From positions 626,599 to 690,598 of the forward strand of contig CAADRB010000050.1 in assembly GCA_900708905.1 (NCBI GenBank): DNA of 64,000 nt. Direction: 5' to 3'. The notes under the pieces were generated by a model. It was not told where the DNA came from. It made no database searches and saw only the letters and a program-made list of their open reading frames with translations. This DNA comes from Hymenolepis diminuta (lineage: Eukaryota > Platyhelminthes > Cestoda > Cyclophyllidea > Hymenolepididae). The translations under genes and the position numbers were made by a program. The stretch's first letter is position 1; the number at the start of each line of letters is the position of its first letter. Below are positions 1 to 14,400 of the stretch, in pieces.

Positions 1-3000
1 ATAGTAATTATATCAAATATTATTTCATGTATTATCTTAATTACTTTATTCCCTTGTCCACCTTTTCTGTCTTTTCATTATTTTTTTCTATTTGCCTTTT
101 TTTCTAAGTATATTTCTCCAGGTTCACCTCATTTCTTGACAGATGTCTTAAGTTAGATAATTTCGGCGTTGGTAGATTTTTTGGACATTATACTCTATCT
201 GACTGCATTCCAGATTCAGGATTCATATCTACCTGAAGTACTTTCTCATTTCATTCAGGTTATTAGAGGAAATAATTATCAGCTTTTTTACCTTGACTGA
301 ACTTGTTTGCATTATTATTACGCATTGTAATAACTGAAATCCATTTAAATCACAGGAGACGGTGAAATAGTAAATCTCTATGGAGGATAGGGACTAGGTG
401 GAAGTAAAGAATACGATCAAGCTAATATGTAGGCCTAACGTCTTTTGAGTTTTGGATTCATCACATCGTCCACTTTTTTCTTAATGTTCTAAAGAGTTCG
501 AATCTTATGCTCCGGTATTGAATTCATATCCGATATGTTCAGACCTTATTTACTAGTTGATTAATTCAGTGGTTTATCATGCTTGACGCTTTTGTTTCTT
601 CTAAGAGCAACTGACTGGTACTCGTTGTGGTATCCGAGCTCTAAGCGTTGGACCATATGTTAAGCACCCTTTGAGCTACTGTGACATGAGTATGATCGAC
701 TCAGTTCTCAAATATGTCTAGTTTGTCTATCTAATCATTTGTAACTGGGACGGTATACTACTATGTAATCGAGATAAGATATGCACAATCTGAGGTACTT
801 TGGAAGTATTTGCACGTAGTTTCCACCAGAGTTCCTTCAAGGTAAACCCTTATTAATACTCAGTAATGGGCCAGGTCGGACTCAAATGCATTCTATCGTG
901 CATTTTGTCTTGCACATTATTTTGTCCACTATTAATTAAAGAGAAAAGGAAAATACATTAAATAAGTTAATTACTGTCTTAAGGTTAATATTAAATTAAA
1001 GAGTGGTTTAAATAATGCTTATAATATTTTTTTCCCTTGTGATTAAGTAAAGAACAAATAGTTATTTATTTATATTATTTATTTTCCAAGAAAAATTTTT
1101 TACATGTTTGAATCATGGGATAGCATTTAAACACGAGAAGTAGCAAAATTGTCTAATAGGAATGAAATGGGGGGTCAAATATGAGTAATATGATGTTAAG
1201 ATGTCAAGTGTCTTACTTTATTTGACTTCTCGAAGTATTGAGTCAACAACATTCTCGCAAAGAGTGTATCTCACTTTGCAATATTCAAGTGATCTAAAGT
1301 ACGTTTTTATTATGGGTGATTTCATCCTCGGGATATTTAGAGCTTGATGAGTAGTTGATTTAATTGGATGATCGGTTTATCCGTTTATATCTTCTTATGG
1401 AAGAAATTTAAAGACATCTTTATTTAATACGAACATTTCTACATTATTACAAAACAGGAATTGCAGCCTTGTAGACATTAATGGTAATTTAATGAGAAGT
1501 CGATTAGGTAAACTGTGATCCCTTTTAAGGGAAAAAGCAACCTGGTTTCTGAAAACCGAAAATTTTGTCTAGCCATTCCTAAAACCATTATTGCTTTAAG
1601 TCTTTTGTCTACGAGACTTTCAGACTTATTCAGCTCATTCAAAATGCGGTTAGAAGAATGTTAAATTAATAGGACGTGAGAAATGCAATACTTAATAGTT
1701 TAATGAAACAATTGTTTTAAATAAAACACTATTGATTATGGCTACTTGGACTCGATTTCGAATGGACATCACAAGTCACCACACAGGTAACTAAAAATAA
1801 TTTAAAGTATATAGAAAAAAAGGATATTTTGAAAGGCTAGTTATTAAGATTTACAGGCCAAATGTTGAAAAGAGCATATCTCCTATCCTTGAATTGTTCT
1901 TCGTATAAGTAAATGTATATTTAATTATTATATTCACATTGAACTCCAGATATAAATACGATTCAATACTATTTGAAACGGAAGATATTAGGCGTTGTCT
2001 TGTCTAGTAATTTTATTCAATATCTACGTTATTTGTTATCGTGATTCGCCTGTCGATTTTTATCCATTTTTTTACATTCCTCGCATAGTTTTGCGTATGA
2101 CTCGTCCTCCTGTCTATAAAAAGTTTATCGATCTCTTCCGTTATCCAAAAGTGCTTATTGTTGTTTTTTGATCCCCCTAAAGCACGGTTTTCGCCAACTG
2201 GTTGCACGGATACCACTTCCTCTTCATCCCTAAAAAATATTCTCTCTAGTTGGTGTTTTGTGGTAGCCGAGTCCATGCATTTGGAAAGGACATTAGCTGC
2301 GCTGGTTTTCTCTATTTTATCTTCTAGACTTTAACCTCTCCTATTTTTAAACTGCGTAAATGTTTGAATGGACCAATCATATTTCTCCCGTCTATCTAAG
2401 TCAATTAAGCCGTAAAAAACTCTAAAAGGCGGATTCATTACTTTAACTCTCTTACTCCATGCTTAATCCTGGTGTTAATTGATTAAACAAAGACTTTGGG
2501 TAGTAAAATTAATGGCTTTCGTTATGTTCTCTTACACTGAACTGTTAGAAAACATATTTATGGCTGGGATTAATAAAGTGGCATTTTTAGGACTTCATTT
2601 TCGTCGACTTGGACTGAAAATTTGCTAGTTTTTTAGAGCCAGCGTGTATTGAGTTTCCATCTTTCCAAAAATGGGCAAATCTAATCTTTACACGCAGAAC
2701 TGATGGATGCGATACAGGTGTTCTACGGTATAGAAGGCAAAATGCGAATGTTGGATCCTACAAAAAATCTACGCTTTTTATTATTGAACAGCGACCGCAA
2801 CTGAAAGGTGAGAATAAAAAAGAAAATATATGTTATCGACCCTTCACAAATAAAAGTTCAATGAGAAGGCACTGGTGGATTGAGCGCCACAAATTCACAG
2901 ATGACCTGCTAACTTGTAGACTCCTTTATCCAGCAGATGGCTGTGAAATCACATGATAGCTTGTCATTCAAATGCTCTATATGAAGTGCCAGATAATCAA

Positions 3001-4042
3001 AAGAAAGTGGAAGTCTAACTGAACTTCAAATTGGGAAATAAAACCAGTTAATTTGATGATTCTGTGGCTCAAATGAAGATGACCCTCACTTCTACCACCT
3101 AACTACTTCATAAGTGTAAACATACTCCCTCTTAGTGAATTTTCCTTCCAATTTGTTAAGACATTTCTCCGTGATGAAAGTTGGCAAGCTTTTTTGACCC
3201 TACCATGGTAAATAAATAAATAATTGTGGTGTAATTCCAGCTAACAATCCCCAATTATCTGCTAAAATAGTAGCAGTGAAGAAAAGTGAAGACAGATTTA
3301 AAGATGTTACAGCTTTATGTAACGATGTCCAGTAGCCTCGGAAAAATCGTGCAATGTACAAGATTATTCATTAATTTGGATAAGCAGTTGAACAGCTAAA
3401 CCTTATTTACAATCTAAAAGGGAAAAAAACATAAAATGCAATGTTAATACCGCCAAGAAAAATATATATAATCCGCATACCTCCATTTTCCCCTTCACTA
3501 ATTGAATAAAAGATTACCTGGTGGTTCTGCAGCTCTGACGAATTAGAGTTCTCTTGATTCCCTGGCTCTCATTTTACCCCTTCATTTCTTCTTTTTTAAA
3601 CTCTAAACTATCTTTTTATTCCTATGATGGTTACCAAGGATTTAACTCTGCAATTTTCCCCTTTGCAGTAATCCTAATTGTTTGTGAATATTAGATAAGA
3701 AGACGGAATTCTTCAATATTTTAGTAACCACCAAACGGATGTTTTTTATTCTTACAACAAAGTAGAGTGGTAAAGCCGTCAGTTATTTCACAACTACTTC
3801 AAACAACTACTTTCACTTGTTTCAACCATCATCGTATACGTAGTTACGATTGTTCCAACTTTTCTTATCCCCAAGTTTGATTTGTTCGTTCAAATGGGAG
3901 TATAAAATATCTCAGAAAATCGTTTGACAATCTTGACAACCTCGACGTATAAATAATTCATTCGCCTAAAATATTTTACTCTTTTTCACCTTAAATAAAT
4001 AGAAGTTGAAATTTTGTCTCACATTTTTTATTCTTTTTGTAG
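1..4042. other. Intronic sequence upstream of the first visible DGK exon
   Basis: No exon matching a DGK C1 domain or the N-terminal catalytic block (NPKSGG type) was found. The exon at 4043 opens with a split codon and a clean pyrimidine-AG acceptor, so this stretch is best read as one long intron. About 1140-1420 resembles a diverged dispersed repeat also seen near 35.8, 40.2 and 56.0 kb. The 87-codon minus-strand ORF at 2013-2276 has no recognised similarity. Confidence 0.6.
1140..1420 (+). repeat. Diverged dispersed-repeat copy
   Basis: GATGTCAAGTGTCTTACTTT and a later TTGGATGATCGGTTT stretch resemble the 35.8 and 56.0 kb copies. AACACGAGAAGTAGCA just upstream recurs near 58499 as AACACGAGAAGCAGCA. 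Confidence 0.4.
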
Positions 4043-5452
4043 ATTGGAGCTTTTTGGACGACTCCCAAATGTTCGAATTCTTGTTTGTGGTGGTGATGGT
4101 ACGGTTGGGTGGATATTATCGGAAATCGATTCTCTTGCCCTCTACCCTACCCCACCTATCGCAATCTTGCCACTAGGAACTGGGAATGACCTTGCACGAA
4201 CCTTGCAATGGGGTCCAGTAAGTTTCGATCATTGATTTTTTATCGGATTATAGATTTATTGATTAGAGCGAATGTATTCTGTGTCCTGAATGCGAACTCA
4301 TTTAAACAAAATTATTTACGCACTTGCTTGCGTAAAAGCAAGTTCGAGTATTTGGTGAAATTAAAAAATTCAAGGGTGGTGACTGCTTTTCAAGTGAAGT
4401 TTTTGTAGCTTTCTCGGCGGTTTATATTTCTTTCTATTTTTGGACATTTTCAATACAACTCAGGCATTAGGTTAGGTCGTTTCTGCCTAAAGCTATGATG
4501 AACTCATTCTAATCTGCATTTAGGACCAGCCTTAGGGTATGCCCATTCCAAATTTGACATTAGAATCGTCCATCACTTTCTCGTCTATTTAATTATAATG
4601 TTGATTATTTTTAAACAAGATTTCATACTTTAAATATGCTCTTTTGTTATGAGTTGTAATTATAGCTACAAGTATGCAAAAAATTTATTGTGAGGAATTT
4701 CAAAATTCTCTGCAAACCAACTATTATTTTTTGACAAATTTCTTCCCTTATTCAAAAATTCTTTCTTTGAATTACCTACGCTTAGCTTAGTTTATTTTCT
4801 TTTTTTGTTTATTTAATGTGATTTCACATTCCTCTCCAAATAACTTAATCATAAAGATTAATACGTTTCCTTTAATTAATTATTCCAAAGAACTAGAATT
4901 GATTTCTCGTTTTTACAAGTACGACTTTACGGCCTTTATGATTAAACGTACCTCCAAATGCCCTCATTTTAATGCTGACGCATATTTTCATATATGCGAA
5001 TAATAAATAAATGGATTAAAATAACTTGTACGTTCTTATTTTTTGTTTTTGAATTCTTTTCTCTTTCCTCATAAACTTTCATTTTTAACACCCGTCCCTC
5101 TTCCTATAAGCATTTATTGCCTGTTTTTTCCTACTTGAAGTTATCCTTCGTATTTTAATAATTATTAAACCAATAAAAGAGTGAAAATAATAAATTTATC
5201 AGTTAATTCTAACTGTGTATTTACTGTCTGATAACCGTTTACAAAAAGTTACCCTAAACTAATCAAGCGTAGCTCTTTCTAACTGATTTGAGCAAATAGA
5301 TGGAAAAACAATTGTCTTTTGTATACTTTTTCGCGTTCATCATAGAGATTGTGGTTGATTATTTGTTTAATCTTATTCCAGGGATATGCCGACGAACCTC
5401 TTTCAAAAGTCCTGATTTCCGTTGAGGAAGGACGTGTTGTTTTACTAGATCG
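4043..5452 (+). CDS. DGKZ: DGK catalytic-domain exons (ATP-binding GGDGT and LGTGNDLAR motifs)
   Basis: Two exons, 4043-4217 and 5382-5452, join in phase 0 across an intron of about 1.16 kb with a GTAAGT donor. The first begins with the third base of a split codon. It encodes the glycine-rich CGGDGTVGW nucleotide-binding motif and the [16 protein letters not shown] segment, both near-invariant in DGKs. The second encodes the [10 protein letters not shown]...[11 protein letters not shown] stretch that closes the catalytic domain. The aspartate of GGDGT, needed for ATP binding in this family, is intact. Confidence 0.95.
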
Positions 5453-8400
5453 GTGAGTTGAGATCCTAAAATTTAAATAATCTTTTAAATAAGAATAATT
5501 TTTAATTAACCCGGACGATGCAAATAATGCTACCCGTTTTACCTATCTGCGGAACCATTTGAAAACGTTATTAATTTTGCGAATGCACCGGAATTTGTTA
5601 ACGTTCTACTTTGTTGAATAAAAATGAAGACTTTTTATGTAAGAAAAATAAAATTAACAATTTATTGTTAATTATTTTCAAAGATTTGCTTATTTGTCAA
5701 AATGTGCAAAATTGCAGGGTTGCTATTATGGATAATTTTGGAGTAAAGGCTACCGTTAAGGCAATTACGTGTTATTGGGTTCTGGGATTTGTGGCTATTT
5801 TAGAGGCTAATCAGATTATAACAATTTAATGTTGGATAATTAGCTGAGAGGCAGGATATGCTTGAAGGGAAAATATGAAAACATCAAATGGTCACATAAG
5901 GGGCTATATTGAGTGGACAGGAGTGATGATGATAAGTGCTGATGTTAAGTGGAACATATCTGATATGGCTAGATCACATATGTAAGTGATTAGAGGAGAT
6001 CATGCTAGTTGTCCGCACAAATATTTTAAACTATAGGACAGACAGACAGTGGGAATGGAGAGAAATTATATATACGGGTGCATATCAACCATAAGTTTCT
6101 TTTCTGCTAAGATTGGGATAATATATACAGAATGGGAAACAGATGGGTGAGATTAAAGTAAAAGAAAGCTAAATATATCTGGATACTAAAAATGGTGGTA
6201 ATTAGGGGTACTGGTAGTTAATCAGATTTAAGGATCAAAATTTATCTGGATATTGAGAGTTCTAGTGGAGTAAATATGGTTTTACAACCTATTAAGAGTA
6301 GTTCACTACTCATGTTATCTGGAAAACATCCTTTTTGTTAGAAGTCCAGTATCTCTATTATTCTATAGGCTTCTGAAGAAGAATCACTCCTATAAAAGAA
6401 AATAATCTCGATTTCTGTCAATGTACATTCGGTGATCAAAATGGTCAGTAAATATGTTTCCAATCGAAGAGGTCGTTTTGGTTAATGTGCTATGGAATGG
6501 AGAAATCTAATAGGATTCGATTGTCTCCCTCATTTTTCACTTGAATTCTGCTTCTATTTTTAGGTGGAACATTACCAGTCGGCCGTTGACACCAGTAGAT
6601 GTAGATTTCGATGATGAGACAGAGATCTCATCGTCTGCAGGAGTTCAATTGTCGGATAAGTTGCCCTTGAATGTAATGAACAATTACTTCTCCCTCGGTG
6701 CTGATGCAGCGACAGCTCTGGAGTTTCATGAATCTAGAGGTGAGTAGCAGTATAACTCTAAAAAAATGTTAAAAATGTGTCTCAAAATTTATGCTCATGC
6801 GATTGCAACCAAAAGAAAAAAATATTGCATTTGAGCGGCATACACGTCAGGGAAGTAAGAGCTCACGCATTTGATGTCCATCAGTCACATCTAGTGAGCG
6901 GGATAGTTATTCGCACTAATTTATTCTGGATGACAGAATTCGAGTTCCTCACCAGAGGGGCTCCATGTTTCTGCTCTTCTACCTAAAATGAGCGTTGGAA
7001 AGAACCTTTCTCAATAGGTGGGGAATCTATTGAAAACGTTAATTTATTTAATTTCTGTCTCATTTCATCTTGGGTATACTGTAAATATTTTGAATTCTTC
7101 ATCAGTAGGAATTTTCTGTGATTAACATTTCTCCGGTAGTTTAACTAGCTAATATATCTTAATATTATTCTGTTTGGAAGTGCTTTCAAATAATTATGAT
7201 CCCTTTATCTTCTATTCATCTTGAAGCTCGATAGTAAACCTTAATGAAACATAGAATGTTTCAAGAAAATTCTTAGTCTTGCATTTTAATGAACAATCAT
7301 GTTATTGCGGGTCTGTTTTTTTAAAAAAAATCGTTTTTTTTAAGGATAATAATGCCAAATTTCATCTTCAAATCTATATAATAATAATTGCTTTTTTTGA
7401 AAAAAAATTTTGAAAATTGTATTTTACATGAAATTTTTATCAAGTACTGAACTTTTAATTTTAGGATGACTATTGATAAAGGCTTACTCAATCGACCGCG
7501 TTTCGTTAGTTCGTTAACGACTTCAAAATCCTGTGATTTGATTGACCTTCTGCATTGTCATCCGTTTACAGTTTATTGAATGAATACCTATCAATTAGAA
7601 AAAGACCCAAAACGGTTTCATTCATCTTCCAATAAGAATTAATGACTGTGGTACTGTATCTTAGAAATTGTCACAATTGGACAGAGGAAACTTTCTAAAC
7701 TACTACCTTTCCCACATTTGCTACCGCAAGGCAGATAGACAGACAGAGGAGTTGACAGAACACTTATTTTAGAAGAGGATTAGCCCTAAAAGTGGTAATT
7801 CTAGGCAGAACAAAACTCAAGATGCAGGAGAAAAATCAATAAATAGTTTAGATGTCGAGGGAAGAGTCATTTAAAAGATAGGATAAAATCGATGCTTTGG
7901 CGGGGGTTGGCCCAAGGTCACAGTATGGGTAGTACCTTTGCTTTACTTATAGCAAGAGAATTTTACCAGCGTTTATCATGGGACAAGAAATCTTATCTAT
8001 CATACCTTAGAAACGAGACCTATCCTAAAATAAACTGTGTATGTTCTATCGTTAACTCTTTTGGTAAAGTTTTGATGTCCGTGTGGAATTCATGAAAATT
8101 CTGTAAAGACTTCTTATTACTCTTCCTCAATGTTCATCTTTGGGAGTGAAGTTCCTCAATACCATATTACTTCCCGACTAGCATTCTTAATCAATACTAC
8201 ATACTCACAATTGAATATTAACCGAGTATTTTCAAAGAAAAGTAGACCTTTCTTTGTGCTAAGGGTCCTTTTTCTTTATTTTAAATATCTTTCTACCGTT
8301 CTACTTTATATTTAAATAAAAAAATTGTTAATTATTTCGTCATATTTCTCATTATTTGGTTATTTGCTCCTGTTTGGTGAGCTTCGCTCTATCCTACCAA

Positions 8401-11400
8401 TCAGCAAATAGTTTCAGCTTCCTTTCTAAGAGATATATCTCTTTTGCCCTCTTAATACAAGTATTCACGCAGTATTTTCCAACTTCTTATCTTACTTGTG
8501 GTGAAGGTAGACGGATGATAACAGTTTGGCTGCAGTTTCATTTCAACCCATTAAGGAACACTTGCTCCTCAATTTTTATCCTAAGAAGTAGGATTTTATT
8601 TTAGAAATTACCATATTGAGAAAAAGCCTTTCCCATAAACCATCACGTGTGATCATTTATATCATAACTTATCACATTAATGGTGATCAGGAAGAGAGAG
8701 TCTATTGTTTGAAGAATTTTCTCATGTCATGTTCAAGTTAAATTATTTTCCACCTATCTGAGAACGTACTCTTAAACACATGATGGGATTCAAAAGAATC
8801 TAACTGAATGCAATAGGTGAGAGTTATTCAAAGATAGAGAATGAACTAGCATGGATTTGTGAATGTTAACGAACTGGAGCAGGAATTCTCTAGACCACGT
8901 GTTGAGTGGTATACTGTTAATCGATCGGTCGGAAATTGATATTAGCATACGAACACACCAAGGATAATGCTGTGCGTAGAGTAATTGAACTTAAGAGTCT
9001 CCCGAGTCGCCCTCATAAACTTTTGTAGTTTCAGATATATGTAATTTAGAATTCTTAAGTCAGTTGCTCTTTATATATTCTTTAAAGTCTTAACAGAACG
9101 TGTGTACTTGGCTTGGGATAACTAGAAAATCTGAGCTGTTTCAACTGTAAAAAGAAGAGATTAAAAAACTCTTCATCCTCTGGAATGTTCTAGAATGAAG
9201 CGTAACGCTCTCAAATATTTCACTTGGAGAAGGTTTTATGAACAAAATTGCACAGATTATTACTCGGGATTAATGCAGTTCTTCAATTTTTAAGATACAA
9301 ATATTCTAAATTTATTCCTCTTTCCCTCCAGTAAATTGTATACCGAAAGCTAGGCATCTCTCTGTTCAACTTATGTCTTCGATTTGAAATTTAACTCATC
9401 CCTTTTCTATTAATAAATCCTGTGATAGTAATTCTTGTAGAATAGTGGGAAAAGGTTTTGATGGGAGAATGATCAAGCTCCAGCATAGCTATTAGTTGAT
9501 CAATGCTAAACATTTCTTGCATCCTAGACCTTCGTATTCCTTCCGCTCTTTTTTGTCCAACTGTTTTTCACCATGGTTACAATACTAACCTTTCGGATCA
9601 TTTTATTTAGAAGAAAGCTGAGGTGTGTTCTATTTCTAACTATTAATTATTTGAAAACGCCTTTTTCTTATAAAGATGCTTATTTGTGCTATTTGCACGT
9701 TGTTGTATTGCTAGAAAAGGCCTCTTATATTTATCCATGAATGTAAGTTATTTCAGTTTCACACAAAATCCATTTAGTTTAAATCGTGGGAAATTTCGCA
9801 ATTGAAACTTTCCCTTTCTTTAAAAGTTAGTAGCATTATATTATATTTTTTACTCTAGACCTTCATAACTTCCTTATTCCAAACCTCATACGCGACATCC
9901 TTCTAGATTTGAAATCTCTCCACGACAATAAAAAGTGAACTTAACATTTAGGCAAAAGATGCCTAAAACCGTACCAAATTTTCCCCTAATAACACAAGAT
10001 TCGAAAACAATAAGTAGGGAGGGGAACTCTTCGCGACTAATCTGTTTTCCCCTTTATAAAGTTAAACAATGATGATCGTTTATCGCACTTGCTATAGAAA
10101 ATTAATGGTATTTTTTTTTGTTTAACTAAAATTTTCAAGGTAAATAGTTTCATGACCTTGAAGCGGTTTATATCCGAATTTGGCGAATAAAATTATCGTT
10201 ATTCTTGTGACTAAATATTCATATCGATAGCTATAGTGTAATATTTATTTAAAATTTATTTGCCGTTCTTTTAAAATTTTTGTCTCCATTTATTAATCAA
10301 AGTCGAATCTCAAAAGAATGTATTTAAAAGTAAAAGGTTCTGGATAAATTTCGTTTTATTACAATTAACGTGTTTGTCTTCGAAGTCAAATTTCACGAGT
10401 TTGATATCAATCGTAAGCACAGTGGGTATCCAGTGTTTTGGTGACAGCCCAGGTTGCATCGATACCGACGTAGATTTCCAACATGTTAAAGGGCTCTTAA
10501 ACTACTCAGTCACTTACATAATACGTAAAACAAATTAGACATGTAATTTGTCAAAAGCGTAATTTCAAAAGACTAATCGTTAGGTTTGGGTAGACGGGTA
10601 AACAATTGGGAAAAAAACAATTATCAAAAAATCGTCTAAAATAGTCAACTCTTGTCAAGTAGAAGTTTATTTTAAACCTTTGAAAGATGTTTCTTTTTTC
10701 TCTCAGAACGATTAACTACTTACCGAATGTAAATCTATTTTTTTCTGTAGTCAGAAGACTGATTAAAATTAGGAATTTTATCCCAAAATGTGCTAGAGGG
10801 CAAGAGGCGTAAAACCAAGAACAACTGCAGATACAAATACAAACCTCCGGCAAAGTTGAGTATTTTACAGCACTCATTTGGGACCTAAATATACTTCAAT
10901 GAGTATTTGGTTGAATACCTACAAGACTTAGCAACTCTTCTGAGTAATACCACTGTCTATTTTAATCAATCGATGTGTAATGAAAGTATCGTATGCCTTT
11001 TTTAATATAACATATCGATAAATCCCTTCCATCCAACTCTTCTGTTACATACGAGGTGTAAGCCTTCTGTGCTCTCCTATTACCAATATTCACACCACAA
11101 TCCGTTTTGTTTCCATCTTGCTGTAAAAAATCTATTTGAATCTGGAGGGGAGATAGCTGAACAAGACTTCTCCATCTTGGGATTTGACTTCTTTCCAACA
11201 GATACACAGATGTAGGTGTTTTATTTTTATTCGTGGTAAGGGAAAAAATTTACCATTTTTCTCATGAGAATGCAACTGAACACGGGGAAACAGTAACGAA
11301 GTCATTGTCGATTAGGCGAAGNNNGGGGGGGGGGTGGCGGGGAGAGTTGGGTCGAAGTAGCAGAGTCTCAAGGATTTTTATTTTTGGATGCAGTTTGTAT

Positions 11401-14400
11401 GCTGTATAGACCACTTTCTTATGTTCAAATATTTAAATTTCAGGATTTGTCCTCCGTTTCCGGAGTAACTGCAGAGCTTATTAACGAGTTCATGAATTCG
11501 AATGGTTCATATACATTTTTTACTAACAACCATGTTAAGAGTATTATGGTAAGGGCTAACATGTTTTTTAACGGGGCAGAGCTAATTACTTAAGGGTTTT
11601 AACAACTTTACCGCTTAATGTATTGGACAAGCAAATTCTCGTTATGAAAGGTTAGACGTAAAGGTATGTATTTTGTTTATTTTTCAACTTTAATTTTAAT
11701 AATACCTATTCTCATTATCCTTCCTAAGCCTCTTGAAAATTAAGTTATACTATCATTTTTGGACTATGACAAAATCTTATCTGAAACCTCAAGAAATGGA
11801 GTATTTTTTGGAAACTAAAGTGGTCCTTTGAATTGATCTGCTTCGTACTATTCGGCGTCACATTTCTTCAACTATCCGAATCATAACTGTTTGATCATTC
11901 CTTAAAATTATACGCTAATTGAAATAATATTATCATATTGAATTGTTTTTCCAGAAGCCAATCCCGATCGATTCAACAGCCGACTGAAGAACAAAATCTT
12001 CTATGCTGGGGTACATATTACGCCTCTTTAATCAAGTGGTTGTGTTTTTAACAGTCTTTTGACTAATTATTCCACCTTCCATTTTGCAGGTTGGTGGAAT
12101 GGACTTGATTAAACGAACCTGGCGAGATCTTTCTGACTACGTCACACTTGTGGTTAGTCTGCTTAAAATAACTAACTGGAACAAGCGCGCAAATCGAGTC
12201 CATCACGCCATTCATACTGAGTTTGATTATAATTTCTTTCGAAATTCCTGCAACTTGGGATAAATTTATAATCTATGAGATTCATACATAGTTTATTATT
12301 TTTAAATAATTTTCAAATATTTGTTTGAAGAAATGCCAAAATTATGTGCACTTTAACTTTGAAATGTCGAATTGGTTGGTTAAAATGTTATGACTTTTCT
12401 TCTCCCCCTGAAATTCCTGATATTTAAATATGTCTGTAAAATTGTTTTTTTTTTTGTGTGAACTTCTTGACTTTTAAAATTGTATGTTTAGTGTGATGGC
12501 GTTAATATGAACAATAAATTGCAAGAACTTCGACCGCATGTTTTACTCTTTCTGAACATTCCAAAGTAAGTTTAAAATCTTAAATTTGCCAATAGCATAA
12601 AGTTGAGAATTTAAATTATTTGATTTCGCTTAAATTGTTTAGGTATAGTGCAGGAACTGTTCCTTGGGGTCATTCTTCAGGAACAGATCAGCAGCAGCGG
12701 ATCGATGATAAGAAACTCGAAGTTATTGGCCTTACTACGGCATCACTGGTAAGTTTTATTGAACTTCTTTTTGATTAGGTCATGTCACCATAACATTTTG
12801 ATAGTTATTAAGAACTCAGTTCTCTCTTCTTTCCATAAGGTGTCCAATTGTCATATATGTAATGAAAAGAACAACCATTGAAGTGCCACTAGTGTAGTAG
12901 AGAGTAAGATTGGTCAATATATCACTTCTGCACCTCTGAATGATCTTCAATATAAACAAAATGGGAAGTAAAATGTTCACCATTGATGTAATGGTCAAAT
13001 TTTACGTCTGTCTAATCGAGATTCGAAGGTCATCGGTGTACTTTTATTGTACGACATGGTCAAATACATCAGTTAATAACTAATCAAGAGGGAGGTGATA
13101 GAACGGCAAGTCAACAAAGCCGAAACATTATAAAATAGTTTTTATTCATTATAATAATCTGAGAAGCTTTAAATATACATAGAAGATGAGTTTTTAATTT
13201 TTCTTGTTCAAAAATCATTTAAGATTAGAAGTTCTGATAGGTGACTGTCTATGAGATTTGGACTGTTAATTGTCTAGTCAACAGACAAATAAAGAAATCA
13301 GAAATATTTGATCGAGTTTTTTGGATCTGAAAAATTATAATGAATCTGTATGCTTTTTCGTTCCCCCCAATCTTATTGGTTATATTCAAAGGTGTAGATA
13401 CATATATTTATTTCTAAATAAACTCTAAGCTTGTCGTTTTTGCAAAAATCAAGGTAAAGAATATTACAACATTTAAAATATGAGTGATTGTCTCGCAGCG
13501 TGCTTTGCTATTGTTCCTTTGTAGTTACTATGCGAACTAATTAAGTTTAGTCTGTATTTATCACTAACCATTTCTTTGAAATATCAAATCTTAACGATTT
13601 TCGCTTTATCGAAGTCTATTGGCCCGTGTATATTGGTTGTATTGCTCTATTTTAAAATTATTGGATTATCAGTATTGAAAAATGACCATTCGTATCAATT
13701 GTGTTTGTTCTAAAAGAGTTTTCGAAGTTCCTGAAAAAGTTATGCTATTCTGCTTAATTTCATATGAGACCATTCTGCTTTCTCAAACTTCGGAAGTAAA
13801 AATGAATTGATGTGACGGGACAAGAATTCGCTCAGTAAATCAGACGACGAATCGTGAAACTTGAATTTTGTAATATGAACTACCCTTTAGATAAGTATTG
13901 TACAGCCCATTTCCAAAAGGCATGCCTTAATGTTGCTCTTAGAAGCTTTTTGATCTCCTCGCCTTCATTGCGCGTTAGACTTTCCGTTAGTCGATTTAGG
14001 TTGCTTTCATATAATGAATACTGGTAACTTCCTCATCCTGCTGCGATTTATAATACAAAACTATAATACAGGGAAAAGAAATCGTGATTAAGTAGTATAC
14101 AAATGCTAGTCAGATCACACAATAGATAGTAAGGAGATTTCGCTCTATTTAATAGTCTCTCGTTACTCAATCTCTGCAATCATATTACAATTTGTCTATA
14201 ACAGCATGCTGGTCATTCTCTAAGTGGGATGCTATTGTTGCCTTTATAGATAGGCATAATAAATATCTTAAAAAGCAGTAAATAATTCTTAACTAATTCC
14301 TATTTTTATGTATACGGGAATAGAGTTTGGTGTATGGGTAAACATGAATTTTATGAACATTGGTGTTCATTCAGGCCTCCCCTCCCCCCCTTATGTCTTA

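Noticed and set aside
2013..2276. 87-codon minus-strand ORF in the first DGK intron
   Set aside because: No recognised motif, no promoter or splice context, and composition like the flanks.
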